This document shows, piece after piece, positions 56,358-64,000 of a DNA stretch of 64,000 bases. Every line of letters starts with the position of its first letter. Position 1 is the stretch's first letter. A program made the position numbers and the translations under genes. The DNA is from Methylovulum psychrotolerans (GTDB taxonomy: Bacteria; Pseudomonadota; Gammaproteobacteria; Methylococcales; Methylomonadaceae), in NCBI RefSeq assembly GCF_002923755.1, contig NZ_PGFZ01000001.1, positions 1,005,176 through 1,069,175 of the forward strand. Direction: 5' to 3'. The notes under the pieces are model-generated. The model ran no database searches, was not told the origin of the DNA, and saw only the letters and a program-made list of their open reading frames with translations.

Positions 56358-56665
56358 ACATCATTTTATTGTGCTTTAGTTATATAGGGTTGCCGTTACA
56401 GACTACCCCCTTCCAGCTAAACCGCCTTTTGTCAACTGTACACTAAAATGACAGCTTGAAAAAGGCCGCTATTGCCCATCTTTGCGGGCATTTTCCCGAA
56501 TTGCGGTACTTATCATACGGTATGATTGGCTTAGCCCTCCGACTAACTGCAATACCATCAGCATCTTATCCCTAATTGCCGTATTGTACACCTATGTATA
56601 GAGGCTAAAGCCAATTAACGGCATAGGCTCTCTACTAATCAAAGCCCATTTTTAACTCATGCACA

Positions 56666-56760
56666 TATACTGTGAACGGCCAAGTTTTCGGCTTTTACAA
56701 TTCACCGTAGGGTACGCTGTACCCTATCAAAAAACCGAAAACTTGACCGTTTGAAGTATA
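56666..56760. repeat. MITE-like element, 95 bp
   Basis: Inverted ends TATACTGTGAACGGCCAAG...TTTTCGG and CCGAAAACTTGACCG...AAGTATA surround a short core that is itself palindromic (TAGGGTACGCTGTACCCTA). The ends match the element at 60763-60882 and the partial one at 47281-47367. No coding potential. Confidence 0.75.
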
Positions 56761-57369
56761 CATTATGTCGCGTAATCAACTTTTAACCCTATATGTCCAC
56801 CAATGGCAACCTATCAAAGGCGTTAATTTCAACAATGTCCATAGATTATTTTTTTGGAATCATCGTCAAAAATCACCTAAAAAAGTGAATAATTCTAAAG
56901 AAATGAAGAGACTGGGGGTTAAATTTTAACAAATTGCTCATAAATGATTAGTTTTTATAAGAGGAAGTTAAGTAGTTACAAAATTTAGTAAATCTAAAAA
57001 TAGACTTTTCATCATTTTCATCATATTATATGACTTTGAAACTGGTCATAAACGCATCAATTAAGGGTAGGCTTTGGTTGGCGGCAAGTCTATGTAGCTT
57101 AACTGGGTTCGCCCTCTATATAAAAACCTTAAACTGAACAAGATTATTATGGTTATGGCCCGTTCAAGGATAAAATAGCGGCAGAAATGTTTGATAGGTT
57201 ATTGGGGTAAACAGATGCGGTGCATTCGGAAAAAAGCCCACCTATCCTACACAGCCAAAAAGCCAGCCGCTTTTAAATTTTTTGGCTTTGTTTTTCTTAG
57301 GCTTCGGGATATATTGAACCGACTGGGAATAGCCCCGCTAATATCATATAGCCGCCAATTCTAAAATTA

Positions 57370-58404
57370 ATGAATATAGAAAACGATAATTTTATTAGCC
57401 TTAAACTCATTGGCTTTAGAAAGCATGAGGCAGAAAAATTTTGCGCCATTCTTGATTTGGCTGAATTCGCCTTACAGCCTGCTTGGCAAATTGTCAAAAC
57501 CGCCACTGCCGATTTTTATGTCGTTTATGACAAATCGCAAAGTGCTGCCTTAAAAAATCTACCGCGTGAACGCTGTTTTTTTTATGTCCCCGACCCCAGT
57601 AAAGGTCTTGACAATGGCCTACTGGTCGACAGTGACCGCACCCCCAGCTTACAGGCTTTAATCCCGCTGTTTAATCGGGTCGCCCAGCAGGCGTTGCCCG
57701 CTGCCACAGCTAAAACGGCACCTAAAGCAAAGCCCGAACAAAAGCCTGCACCCACTAGCCCGAAAGTACCTGCACCTACTGCTACCGTGCAACCGGCCAA
57801 ACCACAGGCCCCGGCAAAAGCCCCAGAGTTTAACCCGCAACAAGGGCTACTAGGTATATTACTGACTGAGCAAAAGCAAGCTTTCGCCTTAACCTTGCAA
57901 GCACGGCCTACCGATAACCCTATTTTTATCTATCACGATAAAAAAGCCTATTATTCCCTTGCCCCTTTAGAGCAGCTTAAGCCATTTTTTAGTCTGGACA
58001 ACCCTATCTTAGCAACCCCTTTATCCGTAGCCGAATTAGGCAAAGCCGTCAAAAAATCCGGCTTAACGGCGCTGCCGTTAAGCCAACTGATTTGGTATGC
58101 CGCATTTAACTTATCGCAAGGGCAGCTGCTACAGGGGCATTCCGGTCAAGAATTGGTACAATTGTCCCAACTGCCGTATCTGGGAAAAACTGACAGCTTG
58201 AGTTACCGAAAATTAGCGGAATTTTTGCATAAAAACACCGCCTCTTTAGAGCAGGCTGCGGAAGTGACGGGCACGCCCTTAGCGGTAGCAAACAATTTTT
58301 ACAATGCCAGCTTCGTGGCAGGGTTGTTCGGAACAATTCCGGCCCCTGATAAGCAGAGCCTGTTTAGCAAACTAAAAAACCGCTTAAAACACCCTGGGGC
58401 TTAA
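57370..58404 (+). CDS. Unknown protein A of the roadblock/GTPase cluster
   Basis: A 344-aa protein whose family I cannot name. The N-terminal domain (about 1-105; GFRKHEAEKFCAILDLAEF and LPRERCFFYV) is followed by a Pro/Ala/Lys linker (about 110-155). A C-terminal domain (about 155-335) contains PLSQLIWYAAFNLSQGQLL and a likely winged helix ending NNFYNASFVAGLFG. The protein at 59593-60579 has the same layout and shared blocks, so the two are diverged paralogues. It precedes two roadblock genes. An adaptor or effector role for the GTPase is inferred. Confidence 0.82.
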   Translation: MNIENDNFISLKLIGFRKHEAEKFCAILDLAEFALQPAWQIVKTATADFYVVYDKSQSAALKNLPRERCFFYVPDPSKGLDNGLLVDSDRTPSLQALIPLFNRVAQQALPAATAKTAPKAKPEQKPAPTSPKVPAPTATVQPAKPQAPAKAPEFNPQQGLLGILLTEQKQAFALTLQARPTDNPIFIYHDKKAYYSLAPLEQLKPFFSLDNPILATPLSVAELGKAVKKSGLTALPLSQLIWYAAFNLSQGQLLQGHSGQELVQLSQLPYLGKTDSLSYRKLAEFLHKNTASLEQAAEVTGTPLAVANNFYNASFVAGLFGTIPAPDKQSLFSKLKNRLKHPGA

Positions 58405-58515
58405 GCGAATGCCTATCCCCAAACCCTTGCCTAAGTAACTAAGGGTGGCAATATACCTATCTGGATTACGTTTTAGCAAAAAGCTTCTTTTTACTTGCCG
58501 GAAAAAACAATAACA

Positions 58516-58923
58516 ATGACAAAACTAGACGATATTTTACAATCAGTTATCGCCGACATGGATGGCGTATTCGGGTACGCGGTGATTGACATGAACAGCA
58601 GGCAATTATTAGGGGTCGCCCATAAAGTCGATTTCCTTACCCCCTCTTACTTAGAAGCATTGGCGGCGGCGGCGGCGGAAATGTTGCGCGGCAAACCTGT
58701 ACGCGCCGTAGAATCACTACTGTCGGCTAAACTGGGCAAAACCATCAGTAACAGCATTAATGACATTTGTATCAATGCCGGAGACACCCGGCATTTTATG
58801 GCCGTCATCCCCGAAAAACCAGATTTACTGCTCGTGTTAAGCACGGATAAAAACACCAGCGTCGCGATGGGCTGGATCACCATACAGCGCAATATGGGGC
58901 TGATTACCGAACATTGCGCCTAA
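58516..58923 (+). CDS. Roadblock/LC7-domain protein 1
   Basis: A 135-aa single-domain protein of the roadblock/LC7 (MglB-like) family: DDILQSVIADMDGVFGYAVIDM at the N-terminus, a long central helix (LEALAAAAAEML) and strands to the C-terminus. Such proteins form dimers that act as GTPase activators or scaffolds for Ras-like GTPases. The ATG at 58516 is used; a TTG seven codons upstream is also open. It lies 111 nt after gene A. Confidence 0.83.
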   Translation: MTKLDDILQSVIADMDGVFGYAVIDMNSRQLLGVAHKVDFLTPSYLEALAAAAAEMLRGKPVRAVESLLSAKLGKTISNSINDICINAGDTRHFMAVIPEKPDLLLVLSTDKNTSVAMGWITIQRNMGLITEHCA

Positions 58924-59138
58924 CAGCCGCTGAAATTAACAAGACTTAGGACGGTACGGGATAAGTTAAGCCAATGACGACCCAGGCCTGCCAAGATTTT
59001 ATACCCTACACAGGGGATGCCGAAACCTGCAAAGCCTTAACTGGCGAGCTTATTTCACAGCCATTCCTAACCCTATTGCTATCATCCGTTGGCAAATAGC
59101 AATAGTTTTTTTTGTGCCAATAATCTAAAGGAAAAACA

Positions 59139-59501
59139 ATGAGCAATATTAAAGAGATCGTGGAACAATTAGTTGCCACTATTGACGGTTCTATGGTTGC
59201 GGCTGTGGTTGACGGCAACAGCGGCATGTTATTAGGCTCAGCGGGTACAGGTATTGATATGGAACTGGCGGCGGCCGGCAACTCCGAAGTTGTCCGCTCC
59301 AAACTGAAAACCATGAAAAGCTTAGGTCTGAAAGACGACATCGAAGACATCCTGATCACGCTGGGCAAACAATACCACATCATCCGCCCGACTGAAAAAT
59401 ACGAAGGCGTATTCATTTATGTCGTACTGGACAAAGCCAAAAGCAACTTGGCCTTGGCCCGCCGTAGCGTCATGTCTTTAGAAAGCAAATTAGTGCTGTA
59501 A
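59139..59501 (+). CDS. Roadblock/LC7-domain protein 2
   Basis: A 120-aa second roadblock/LC7 protein (EIVEQLVATIDGSMVAAVVDGNSGML; central helix LAAAGNSEVVRSKLKTMKSLG). It differs clearly from the first in sequence, suggesting distinct partners or a heterodimer. AAGGA lies 9 nt before the ATG. It ends at a bidirectional terminator facing gene B. Confidence 0.85.
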   Translation: MSNIKEIVEQLVATIDGSMVAAVVDGNSGMLLGSAGTGIDMELAAAGNSEVVRSKLKTMKSLGLKDDIEDILITLGKQYHIIRPTEKYEGVFIYVVLDKAKSNLALARRSVMSLESKLVL

Positions 59502-59542
59502 TCGGGTACGCCTGCTGAGTCAGCAGAACAGTTTCCAGCAAT

Positions 59543-59575
59543 AACAGGCCGGATGACCCCATCATCCGGCCTGTT
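59543..59575. terminator. Bidirectional intrinsic terminator
   Basis: AACAGGCCGGATGA-CCCCA-TCATCCGGCCTGTT is a perfect 14-bp stem followed by TGTTTCTGCTTTT on the plus strand. It lies between the convergent roadblock 2 gene and gene B. Confidence 0.85.
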
Positions 59576-59592
59576 TGTTTCTGCTTTTATGG

Positions 59593-60579
59593 CTATTTAA
59601 GGCGGGTTCTGATCCTATCCAACAAGTTACGGCGGTCGGCATCTAACGGCTTCTCATTACGTTGGGCAACAGCGGATTTTTCTATCAGCCCCACCAAATA
59701 ACAGGCATTATAAAAATTATAGATTTTCGGCAAAGGCAAACGGGTCGCCTCGGCAATATCCGCCAAAGCCAAGGTATTATTATGCATAAACGCCGCCAGC
59801 TTAATAAAATCGCGGCCTTCCGGCAAGCGCAAATTTGGCCAGCCCTTCAAATGCACAATATCATCGGGACTATTACCAGCCAACAACCGGCCTTGCGAAG
59901 ATTTAAACGCAACATACCAAATCAGGTTATTTAGGGGCTTAGCGGCAATTTGCCGCTTTTCAACCAGCCTTTGCAATTCCGATGCCGTCATTGTATTGAT
60001 CAATATCCGGCTATCGGCGGTGCAGTAAGGCATCAGTTCTTCTAAGTTCGCTTGGCTATAGTAAAGGCTTTGCACCGGATCCAACCAAATATCGATAGTC
60101 TTATCAACGACAATCCATATCGGTTCGGGGCTGTCGTCAAGCAAGGCTTTTAGCAGCCCATCCTCCGGATAAAAAACCTTGTCATCGCCACTTAAACGCT
60201 CCGGCAAAGGTTCAGGCTCTTTTACCGAAGGCGTGACCGGGTCGGCTACTGGCGGCAGGGCTTGCGGACGCTCAAGCAGCGTAGTGCCTTCAGCCCGGGC
60301 CAACACCGCCACTAACGAACTGACACTCGGGATGCCGCTAGCATCCACCACGATATGCTTATCGCTTAAGGCTTCGGCAGCGTAAATAAAACACCGTTCG
60401 GGCGGTAATCCGTCTTGTGGGTGCTGTGCCGGCAACACAAAAAAATCGGCATCCCCTGTGTTTACCACTTGCCACCGTTGATGCAGACGCGTTTCCGCCA
60501 AATAGAGGACAGCCGTAAAATAGCGTATTTCCAGTTCGTCAAATCCTATGGGGGCAATACTAAAATGGCTAACGGACAT
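59593..60579 (-). CDS. Unknown protein B of the roadblock/GTPase cluster
   Basis: A 328-aa paralogue of protein A at 57370. It shares IGFDELEIRYFTAVLYLAE, LPPERCFIYA, PLNNLIWYVAFKSSQGRLLAG and the end YNFYNACYLVGLI, with a different acidic Pro/Glu linker (about 100-135). WPNLRLPEG in the C-terminal half corresponds to LPYLGKTDS in A. It is encoded on the opposite strand, so the two copies may be expressed under different conditions. Confidence 0.82.
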   Translation of the reverse strand: MSVSHFSIAPIGFDELEIRYFTAVLYLAETRLHQRWQVVNTGDADFFVLPAQHPQDGLPPERCFIYAAEALSDKHIVVDASGIPSVSSLVAVLARAEGTTLLERPQALPPVADPVTPSVKEPEPLPERLSGDDKVFYPEDGLLKALLDDSPEPIWIVVDKTIDIWLDPVQSLYYSQANLEELMPYCTADSRILINTMTASELQRLVEKRQIAAKPLNNLIWYVAFKSSQGRLLAGNSPDDIVHLKGWPNLRLPEGRDFIKLAAFMHNNTLALADIAEATRLPLPKIYNFYNACYLVGLIEKSAVAQRNEKPLDADRRNLLDRIRTRLK

Positions 60580-60762
60580 AGATAAATCATTCCTAATTAT
60601 GTGAAATTGCGTAAAAAATTATTTACGCCCCTGTTCCGAGCCACCCTTCGCGGAAGCTCCAATCAATCGGGCTATAATAACCAATATTCAGGCCAAATAG
60701 CCATAGCAAGATAACAATGGCTATGTACTCACTTCTATTAAGCGGCCACACCACCGTACCTA

Positions 60763-60882
60763 TATACTTCAAACGGTCAAGTTTTCGGTTTTAGGATTAA
60801 CCGTTCGCCTGTCCCCAGACCCCCCTTGTGGGACAGGCTCACCACGAGCGGATTAACCGAAAACTTGACCGTTCAGAGTATA
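60763..60882. repeat. MITE-like element, 120 bp
   Basis: The ends TATACTTCAAACGGTCAAG and CTTGACCGTTCAGAGTATA are inverted (16 of 19 bases paired), and the pairing continues through TTTTCGGTT and AACCGAAAA. The interior carries a shortened copy of the CGTTCG repeat at 56267. It lies between gene B and the GTPase gene. No coding potential. Confidence 0.78.
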
Positions 60883-61010
60883 CATTATGGAAATCCTTCC
60901 GATAACTTGCATGACGCTTGACAGGCGCTATAGTGAAAGGGCTGGTATTTTGCTGATTGCCCGAAGCCTTGGCGAACAAACCAACCCTATAGCCCAGCTT
61001 TGCCAAAATG

Positions 61011-61026
61011 TGTGATACAGTTCACA
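61011..61026. promoter_or_regulatory. CRP-like site
   Basis: TGTGA-TACAGT-TCACA matches the CRP/Vfr consensus (TGTGAN6TCACA) fully. A further TGTGAA half-site lies at about 61050-61060. It is about 285 nt upstream of the GTPase gene. The rest of 60883-61310 is AT-rich with no gene seen. The binding protein is not encoded in this window. Confidence 0.55.
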
Positions 61027-61310
61027 AAAAATGCCAAAAAACTTGCAAAAACTGTGAACTTAATATAAAAATAAAAATAAAATCAATAAATTACAAAAAA
61101 ATAAACCAGCTAAAATAATGCCACATTAAATACGGCAAATAACAACATTCCCTTTTATCCATTAAAAATTTAACGTATTATGTCAAAGGTAATTCCACTC
61201 GATATGCGGAGTGTCCTGTAACTAAAAATCATCCGCCTTAAAAGCCACCACTTTATGACAATGATAGCAGATTACCCAATACCCGTACTGCCCACCAAAG
61301 GATCCCCATC

Positions 61311-62012
61311 ATGACCAAAGAAACCTCTTCAGCCCCCTCGGCAACCATTTTTATGGATTTATCTGCCATAAAAGCGCTGGGGCAAGAAAGGGCGGTGAAA
61401 AAAAACCAGCCGAGCCATGACGAAACAGTTCCCCAAGCCGCTAATGTATCGGCAGTTACGGCCAACACCCAGAAAAAAGCGCCCATCCTTAAATTTGTCT
61501 TTACCGGCTCGGTAGGGTCAGGGAAAACCACGGCCATCGCCACCATCAGCGAAAGCAGCTATTTTTCCACCGAAGTAAAACCCTCAGAACAAAACGTCCT
61601 GCAACAAAAAAAATCCACTACCGTCGCAATGGACTACGGGGTGCTAAAAACCATTGACGGCCAAGATAAATTTTATTTGTACGGCACACCCGGACAACGC
61701 CGTTTTGATTTTATGACCCCCATCCTCACCCGCGACGCGGCGGGGCTGATTATCATGATCAACAACACCCAAGGCAATCCCTTGGAGGAGCTGGACTATT
61801 ATCTCAGCCTTAACAAAGCCTTTTTGCTGAAAAATCCGGCGGTAATCGGTATTACCCATTACGATACCACTAGCCAACCCAGTGTTGACGATTATCTGAC
61901 CGTCCTTAACGGACGTGGCATCCCTTGGCCAGTCATGAATATCGACGCACGCGAATTGGACGACATTATGTTGTTGCTCGATACGTTAGTCATGATGGTC
62001 GAATACAGCTAA
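61311..62012 (+). CDS. Srprb/MglA-like small GTPase
   Basis: A 233-aa GTPase of the Ras-like bacterial group associated with roadblock proteins (COG2229 Srprb type, as in actinobacterial conservons). About 58 low-complexity residues precede the G domain. G1 is FTGSVGSGKTTAI, G2 is the Thr region STTVAMDYG, G3 is YGTPGQRRF, and G4 is ITHYD in place of NKxD. A G5-like segment is NIDAREL. The G3 and G4 variants are typical of this group, as far as I know. It probably works with the roadblock proteins at 58516 and 59139. Confidence 0.87.
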   Translation: MTKETSSAPSATIFMDLSAIKALGQERAVKKNQPSHDETVPQAANVSAVTANTQKKAPILKFVFTGSVGSGKTTAIATISESSYFSTEVKPSEQNVLQQKKSTTVAMDYGVLKTIDGQDKFYLYGTPGQRRFDFMTPILTRDAAGLIIMINNTQGNPLEELDYYLSLNKAFLLKNPAVIGITHYDTTSQPSVDDYLTVLNGRGIPWPVMNIDARELDDIMLLLDTLVMMVEYS

Positions 62013-62065
62013 ACCCCCATCCATAACGCCCTACGCCTAGCCGTATCCGGTCAACAAGCCCGGAA

Positions 62066-62091
62066 CTGGACACGGCCTAAGCCGTATCCAG
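62066..62091. terminator. Hairpin between the GTPase gene and suhB
   Basis: CTGGACACGGC-CTAA-GCCGTATCCAG is an 11-bp stem with one mismatch, located between convergent genes. The T tract is weak. Confidence 0.5.
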
Positions 62092-62103
62092 CATGACCAA
62101 AAC

Positions 62104-62898
62104 CTATTTCAAATTCGCCGTCACATAAGGCTCTATGAGCTGATACATCAACTGGTGCATTTTCGGGCTACCTGCAATTAAATTTCCCGACTGCAAATAA
62201 TTGTCATTAAAAGAAAAATCGGTAACAACACCGCCCGCTTCCTTAATCAGCAAAATCCCGGCGGCCATATCCCATTCCATCACGCCGATTTCCCAAAAAC
62301 CATCTAAACGCCCAGCCGCGACATAAGCCAAATCCAAAGCGGCAGACCCCGCGCGGCGGATGCCGGCGCACTCCATGGTCAACGCGCTGAACATATTCAC
62401 ATAAGCCTTAAGATGCAAATCGGTTTTAAAAGGAAATCCCGTACCCAATAACGCACCTTTTAAGCTCGGCTGTTGGGTAACCCGCAAGCGGCGGTTGTTC
62501 AGGGTCGCGCCGCCGCCGCGTTTGGCGGTGAACAATTCGTCGCGCAAGGGGTCATAAATAACGCCGACTTCCAGCCTGCCTTTGTGCTTTAAGGCGATAG
62601 AAACGGCGTATTGCGGGAAACCATGCAAAAAATTGGTAGTGCCGTCCAGCGGGTCAATTACCCAAACAAAATCATTCCCTTGATGCTCACCGCTTTCTTC
62701 CGCCAAAATGGCATGATCGGGATAAGCTGCCCGAATAATGCTGATAATTTCCCGCTCCGCCATACGGTCCACTTCACTGGCGTAATCATTTTTGCCTTTT
62801 TGGTCAATACGGAGTTGTCCGATACTGTCAGATGAGCGCAGGATCAAATCGCCCGCGCTGCGTGCCGCCCGGACGGCGATGTTTAACATTGGTTGCAT
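62104..62898 (-). CDS. suhB: Inositol monophosphatase family protein
   Basis: A 264-aa Mg2+-dependent phosphatase. The metal-binding motifs are WVIDPLDGTTNFLHGFP, AEESG and WDMAAGILLIKEAGG. In Gammaproteobacteria SuhB also joins the ribosomal antitermination complex. It is divergent from trmJ with 150 nt between, the classical suhB/trmJ-cysE arrangement. Confidence 0.95.
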   Translation of the reverse strand: MQPMLNIAVRAARSAGDLILRSSDSIGQLRIDQKGKNDYASEVDRMAEREIISIIRAAYPDHAILAEESGEHQGNDFVWVIDPLDGTTNFLHGFPQYAVSIALKHKGRLEVGVIYDPLRDELFTAKRGGGATLNNRRLRVTQQPSLKGALLGTGFPFKTDLHLKAYVNMFSALTMECAGIRRAGSAALDLAYVAAGRLDGFWEIGVMEWDMAAGILLIKEAGGVVTDFSFNDNYLQSGNLIAGSPKMHQLMYQLIEPYVTANLK

Positions 62899-63049
62899 AG
62901 GTCAGTTTCTTAATGAGCAGATAAAAGCCAGTATGGTAGCAAATCTTTTGGTAAACTTAAGGCTTTTTTCGGCTTGCACTTTTAAAGTGGCGCTTTAGCC
63001 TGCCCCAAACCCAACGGCGGTTCGGGCTGTCAGGCAAACCCACCTAAAA

Positions 63050-63808
63050 ATGGCCACCTTTTTCATAACAGGTTTAACGTTGCTTTCCCATATCAAAATT
63101 GTCTTGGTCGAAACCACCCATCCGGGTAACATCGGAGCGGTGGCCCGTGCCATGAAAAACATGGGCATGACCCGCCTCGCGTTGGTCGGCCCCAAAACCT
63201 TCCCCAGCAACGAGGCGACCGCCCGCGCTTCAGGTGCCGACGATGTGCTTACCGCCGCCACGGTCTACCCGACCTTGCAGGAGGCCATCGCCGATTGCCA
63301 ATTGATTATTGGCACCAGCGCCCGGCGCAGGACGATTAGCTGGCCGGAACTCAATCCCAAACAATGTGCGCAATTGGCCGTCATCGACAGTCCGCACCAA
63401 CAAATCGCCATTATTTTTGGCCGCGAAAATTCCGGCCTGAAAAATCATGAGCTGGATTTGTGCCATTATTTGCTGCATATCCCTTGTAATGAGAGCTATA
63501 GCTCCCTAAATATAGCCGCTGCGGTGCAAGTGGTGTGTTATGAGCTGTTCGCCGCCACCGACCGCCCCGACACCATACAAGTGGGCGACCAAGGCGAATG
63601 CCCGCTGGCGACCGCCAGCCAAATGGAATCGTTTTACCGGCATTTGCAGGAAGCCTTGGTAGATATTGGTTTTATGCAGCCAGGCCGCTCCAAATCTATT
63701 ATGCGCCGCCTACGGCGCGTGTATAACCGTATCCAACTGGACACGAAAGAAGTCGACATACTCCGGGGCATTTTACGGATGTCCCAGGATCACCAACATA
63801 AGGATTAA
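63050..63808 (+). CDS. trmJ: tRNA (cytidine/uridine-2'-O-)-methyltransferase
   Basis: A 252-aa SPOUT enzyme methylating position 32 of tRNAs. IKIVLVETTHPGNIGAVARAMKNMG at the N-terminus (read in two parts: IKIVLVETTHPGN and IGAVARAMKNMG) and IIFGRENSGL later are diagnostic. The ATG at 63050 adds about 10 residues before the family start; a TTG at 63080 is a reasonable alternative. The stop is one base from the cysE start, so translation is coupled. Confidence 0.93.
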   Translation: MATFFITGLTLLSHIKIVLVETTHPGNIGAVARAMKNMGMTRLALVGPKTFPSNEATARASGADDVLTAATVYPTLQEAIADCQLIIGTSARRRTISWPELNPKQCAQLAVIDSPHQQIAIIFGRENSGLKNHELDLCHYLLHIPCNESYSSLNIAAAVQVVCYELFAATDRPDTIQVGDQGECPLATASQMESFYRHLQEALVDIGFMQPGRSKSIMRRLRRVYNRIQLDTKEVDILRGILRMSQDHQHKD

Positions 63809-63809
63809 T

Positions 63810-64000
63810 ATGTTCAGCCGCTTAAAAGAAGATGTCGCTTGCGTGTTTGCCCGCGACCCCGCCGCGCAGACTTGGATAGAGGTCATCACCACCTATCCGG
63901 GAGTCCATGCCGTGGTCGTCCACCGCCTTAGCCATTGGTGCTGGCAGGCCGGTTTCCGCTGGCTGGCGCGTTTTATCGCCTATCTCAGCCGCTGGTGGAC
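63810..64000 (+). CDS. cysE: Serine O-acetyltransferase, 5' part
   Basis: The first 63 codons of a CysE-type serine acetyltransferase, cut by the window end. The N-terminus MFSRLKEDVACVFARDPAAQ and TTYPGVHAVVVHRLSHWCWQ match the family's helical trimer domain. AAGGATTAAT precedes the ATG. It makes O-acetylserine for cysteine and, in this context, probably for Fe-S assembly: the usual neighbours iscR and iscS would lie beyond 64000. Confidence 0.92.
   Translation, partial: MFSRLKEDVACVFARDPAAQTWIEVITTYPGVHAVVVHRLSHWCWQAGFRWLARFIAYLSRWW

Noticed and set aside
1-64000. tRNA or rRNA genes
   Set aside because: No cloverleaf with the conserved GTTCRA arm or rRNA-like conserved blocks was found on reading the gaps; a tRNA search program was not available.

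Overview
This window looks like a chromosome segment of a gammaproteobacterial methanotroph or methylotroph (order Methylococcales is my best guess). The main evidence is two tandem mtdB-type methylene-tetrahydromethanopterin dehydrogenase genes, a sulfide:quinone oxidoreductase and a gammaproteobacterial suhB-trmJ-cysE block. The assignment is inference. No rRNA, tRNA, CRISPR array or prophage was seen.

Layout. 1-627: a degenerate IS200/IS605 element whose transposase carries one in-frame stop. 639-9587: a porin-urtABCDE operon on the minus strand for urea or short amides, with a divergent exported protein. 9588-21529: a nitrogen-scavenging block with a biuret hydrolase, an allophanate hydrolase, a cupin, a GntR/FCD regulator, a second cysteine hydrolase, an NCS2 permease, a permease-like hybrid histidine kinase and a LuxR-type response regulator. 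21646-26153: assorted genes (sulfotransferase, DUF1269-like protein, SQR, small zinc-ribbon-like protein). 26389-28528: two tandem structured repeats that look like small RNA genes, then ksgA and pdxA. 28575-33885: DUF1566, DUF445, hydrolase, a 39-residue lipoprotein next to a perfect FNR box, an FNR regulator, DUF1415 and a Bax-inhibitor-1 protein. 34074-40999: a tripartite RND efflux operon and a CecR-like TetR gene. 41219-47093: mtdB pair, phosphoesterase, cytochrome P450, CPBP protease, rsmE. 47171-51581: a visibly AT-richer TPR/ATPase gene pair bracketed by 32-bp direct repeats. 51593-55341: rimI, family 4 uracil-DNA glycosylase, leuA, pssA. 55820-62012: PilZ protein, two roadblock/LC7 proteins, two divergent copies of an unrecognised protein and a Srprb/MglA-like GTPase. 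62104-64000: suhB, trmJ and the 5' part of cysE.

How the genes work together. The porin and UrtABCDE should take up urea or short amides. The biuret and allophanate hydrolases would turn biuret into ammonia and carbon dioxide without urease, and no urease is present here. Two 28-bp palindromes, each followed 23 nt later by the same TATACAGT -10-like sequence, lie upstream of the hybrid kinase gene and in the porin/exported-protein divergent region. They suggest that the kinase/LuxR pair controls itself and the uptake genes. A second operator pair, based on TTGTTGTAT, precedes both cysteine hydrolases and fits the local GntR regulator.

The strongest candidates for undescribed biology are the permease-sensor regulon, the roadblock/GTPase cluster with its paired unknown proteins, the tandem RNA-like elements after ksgA, and the repeat-flanked TPR/ATPase pair.
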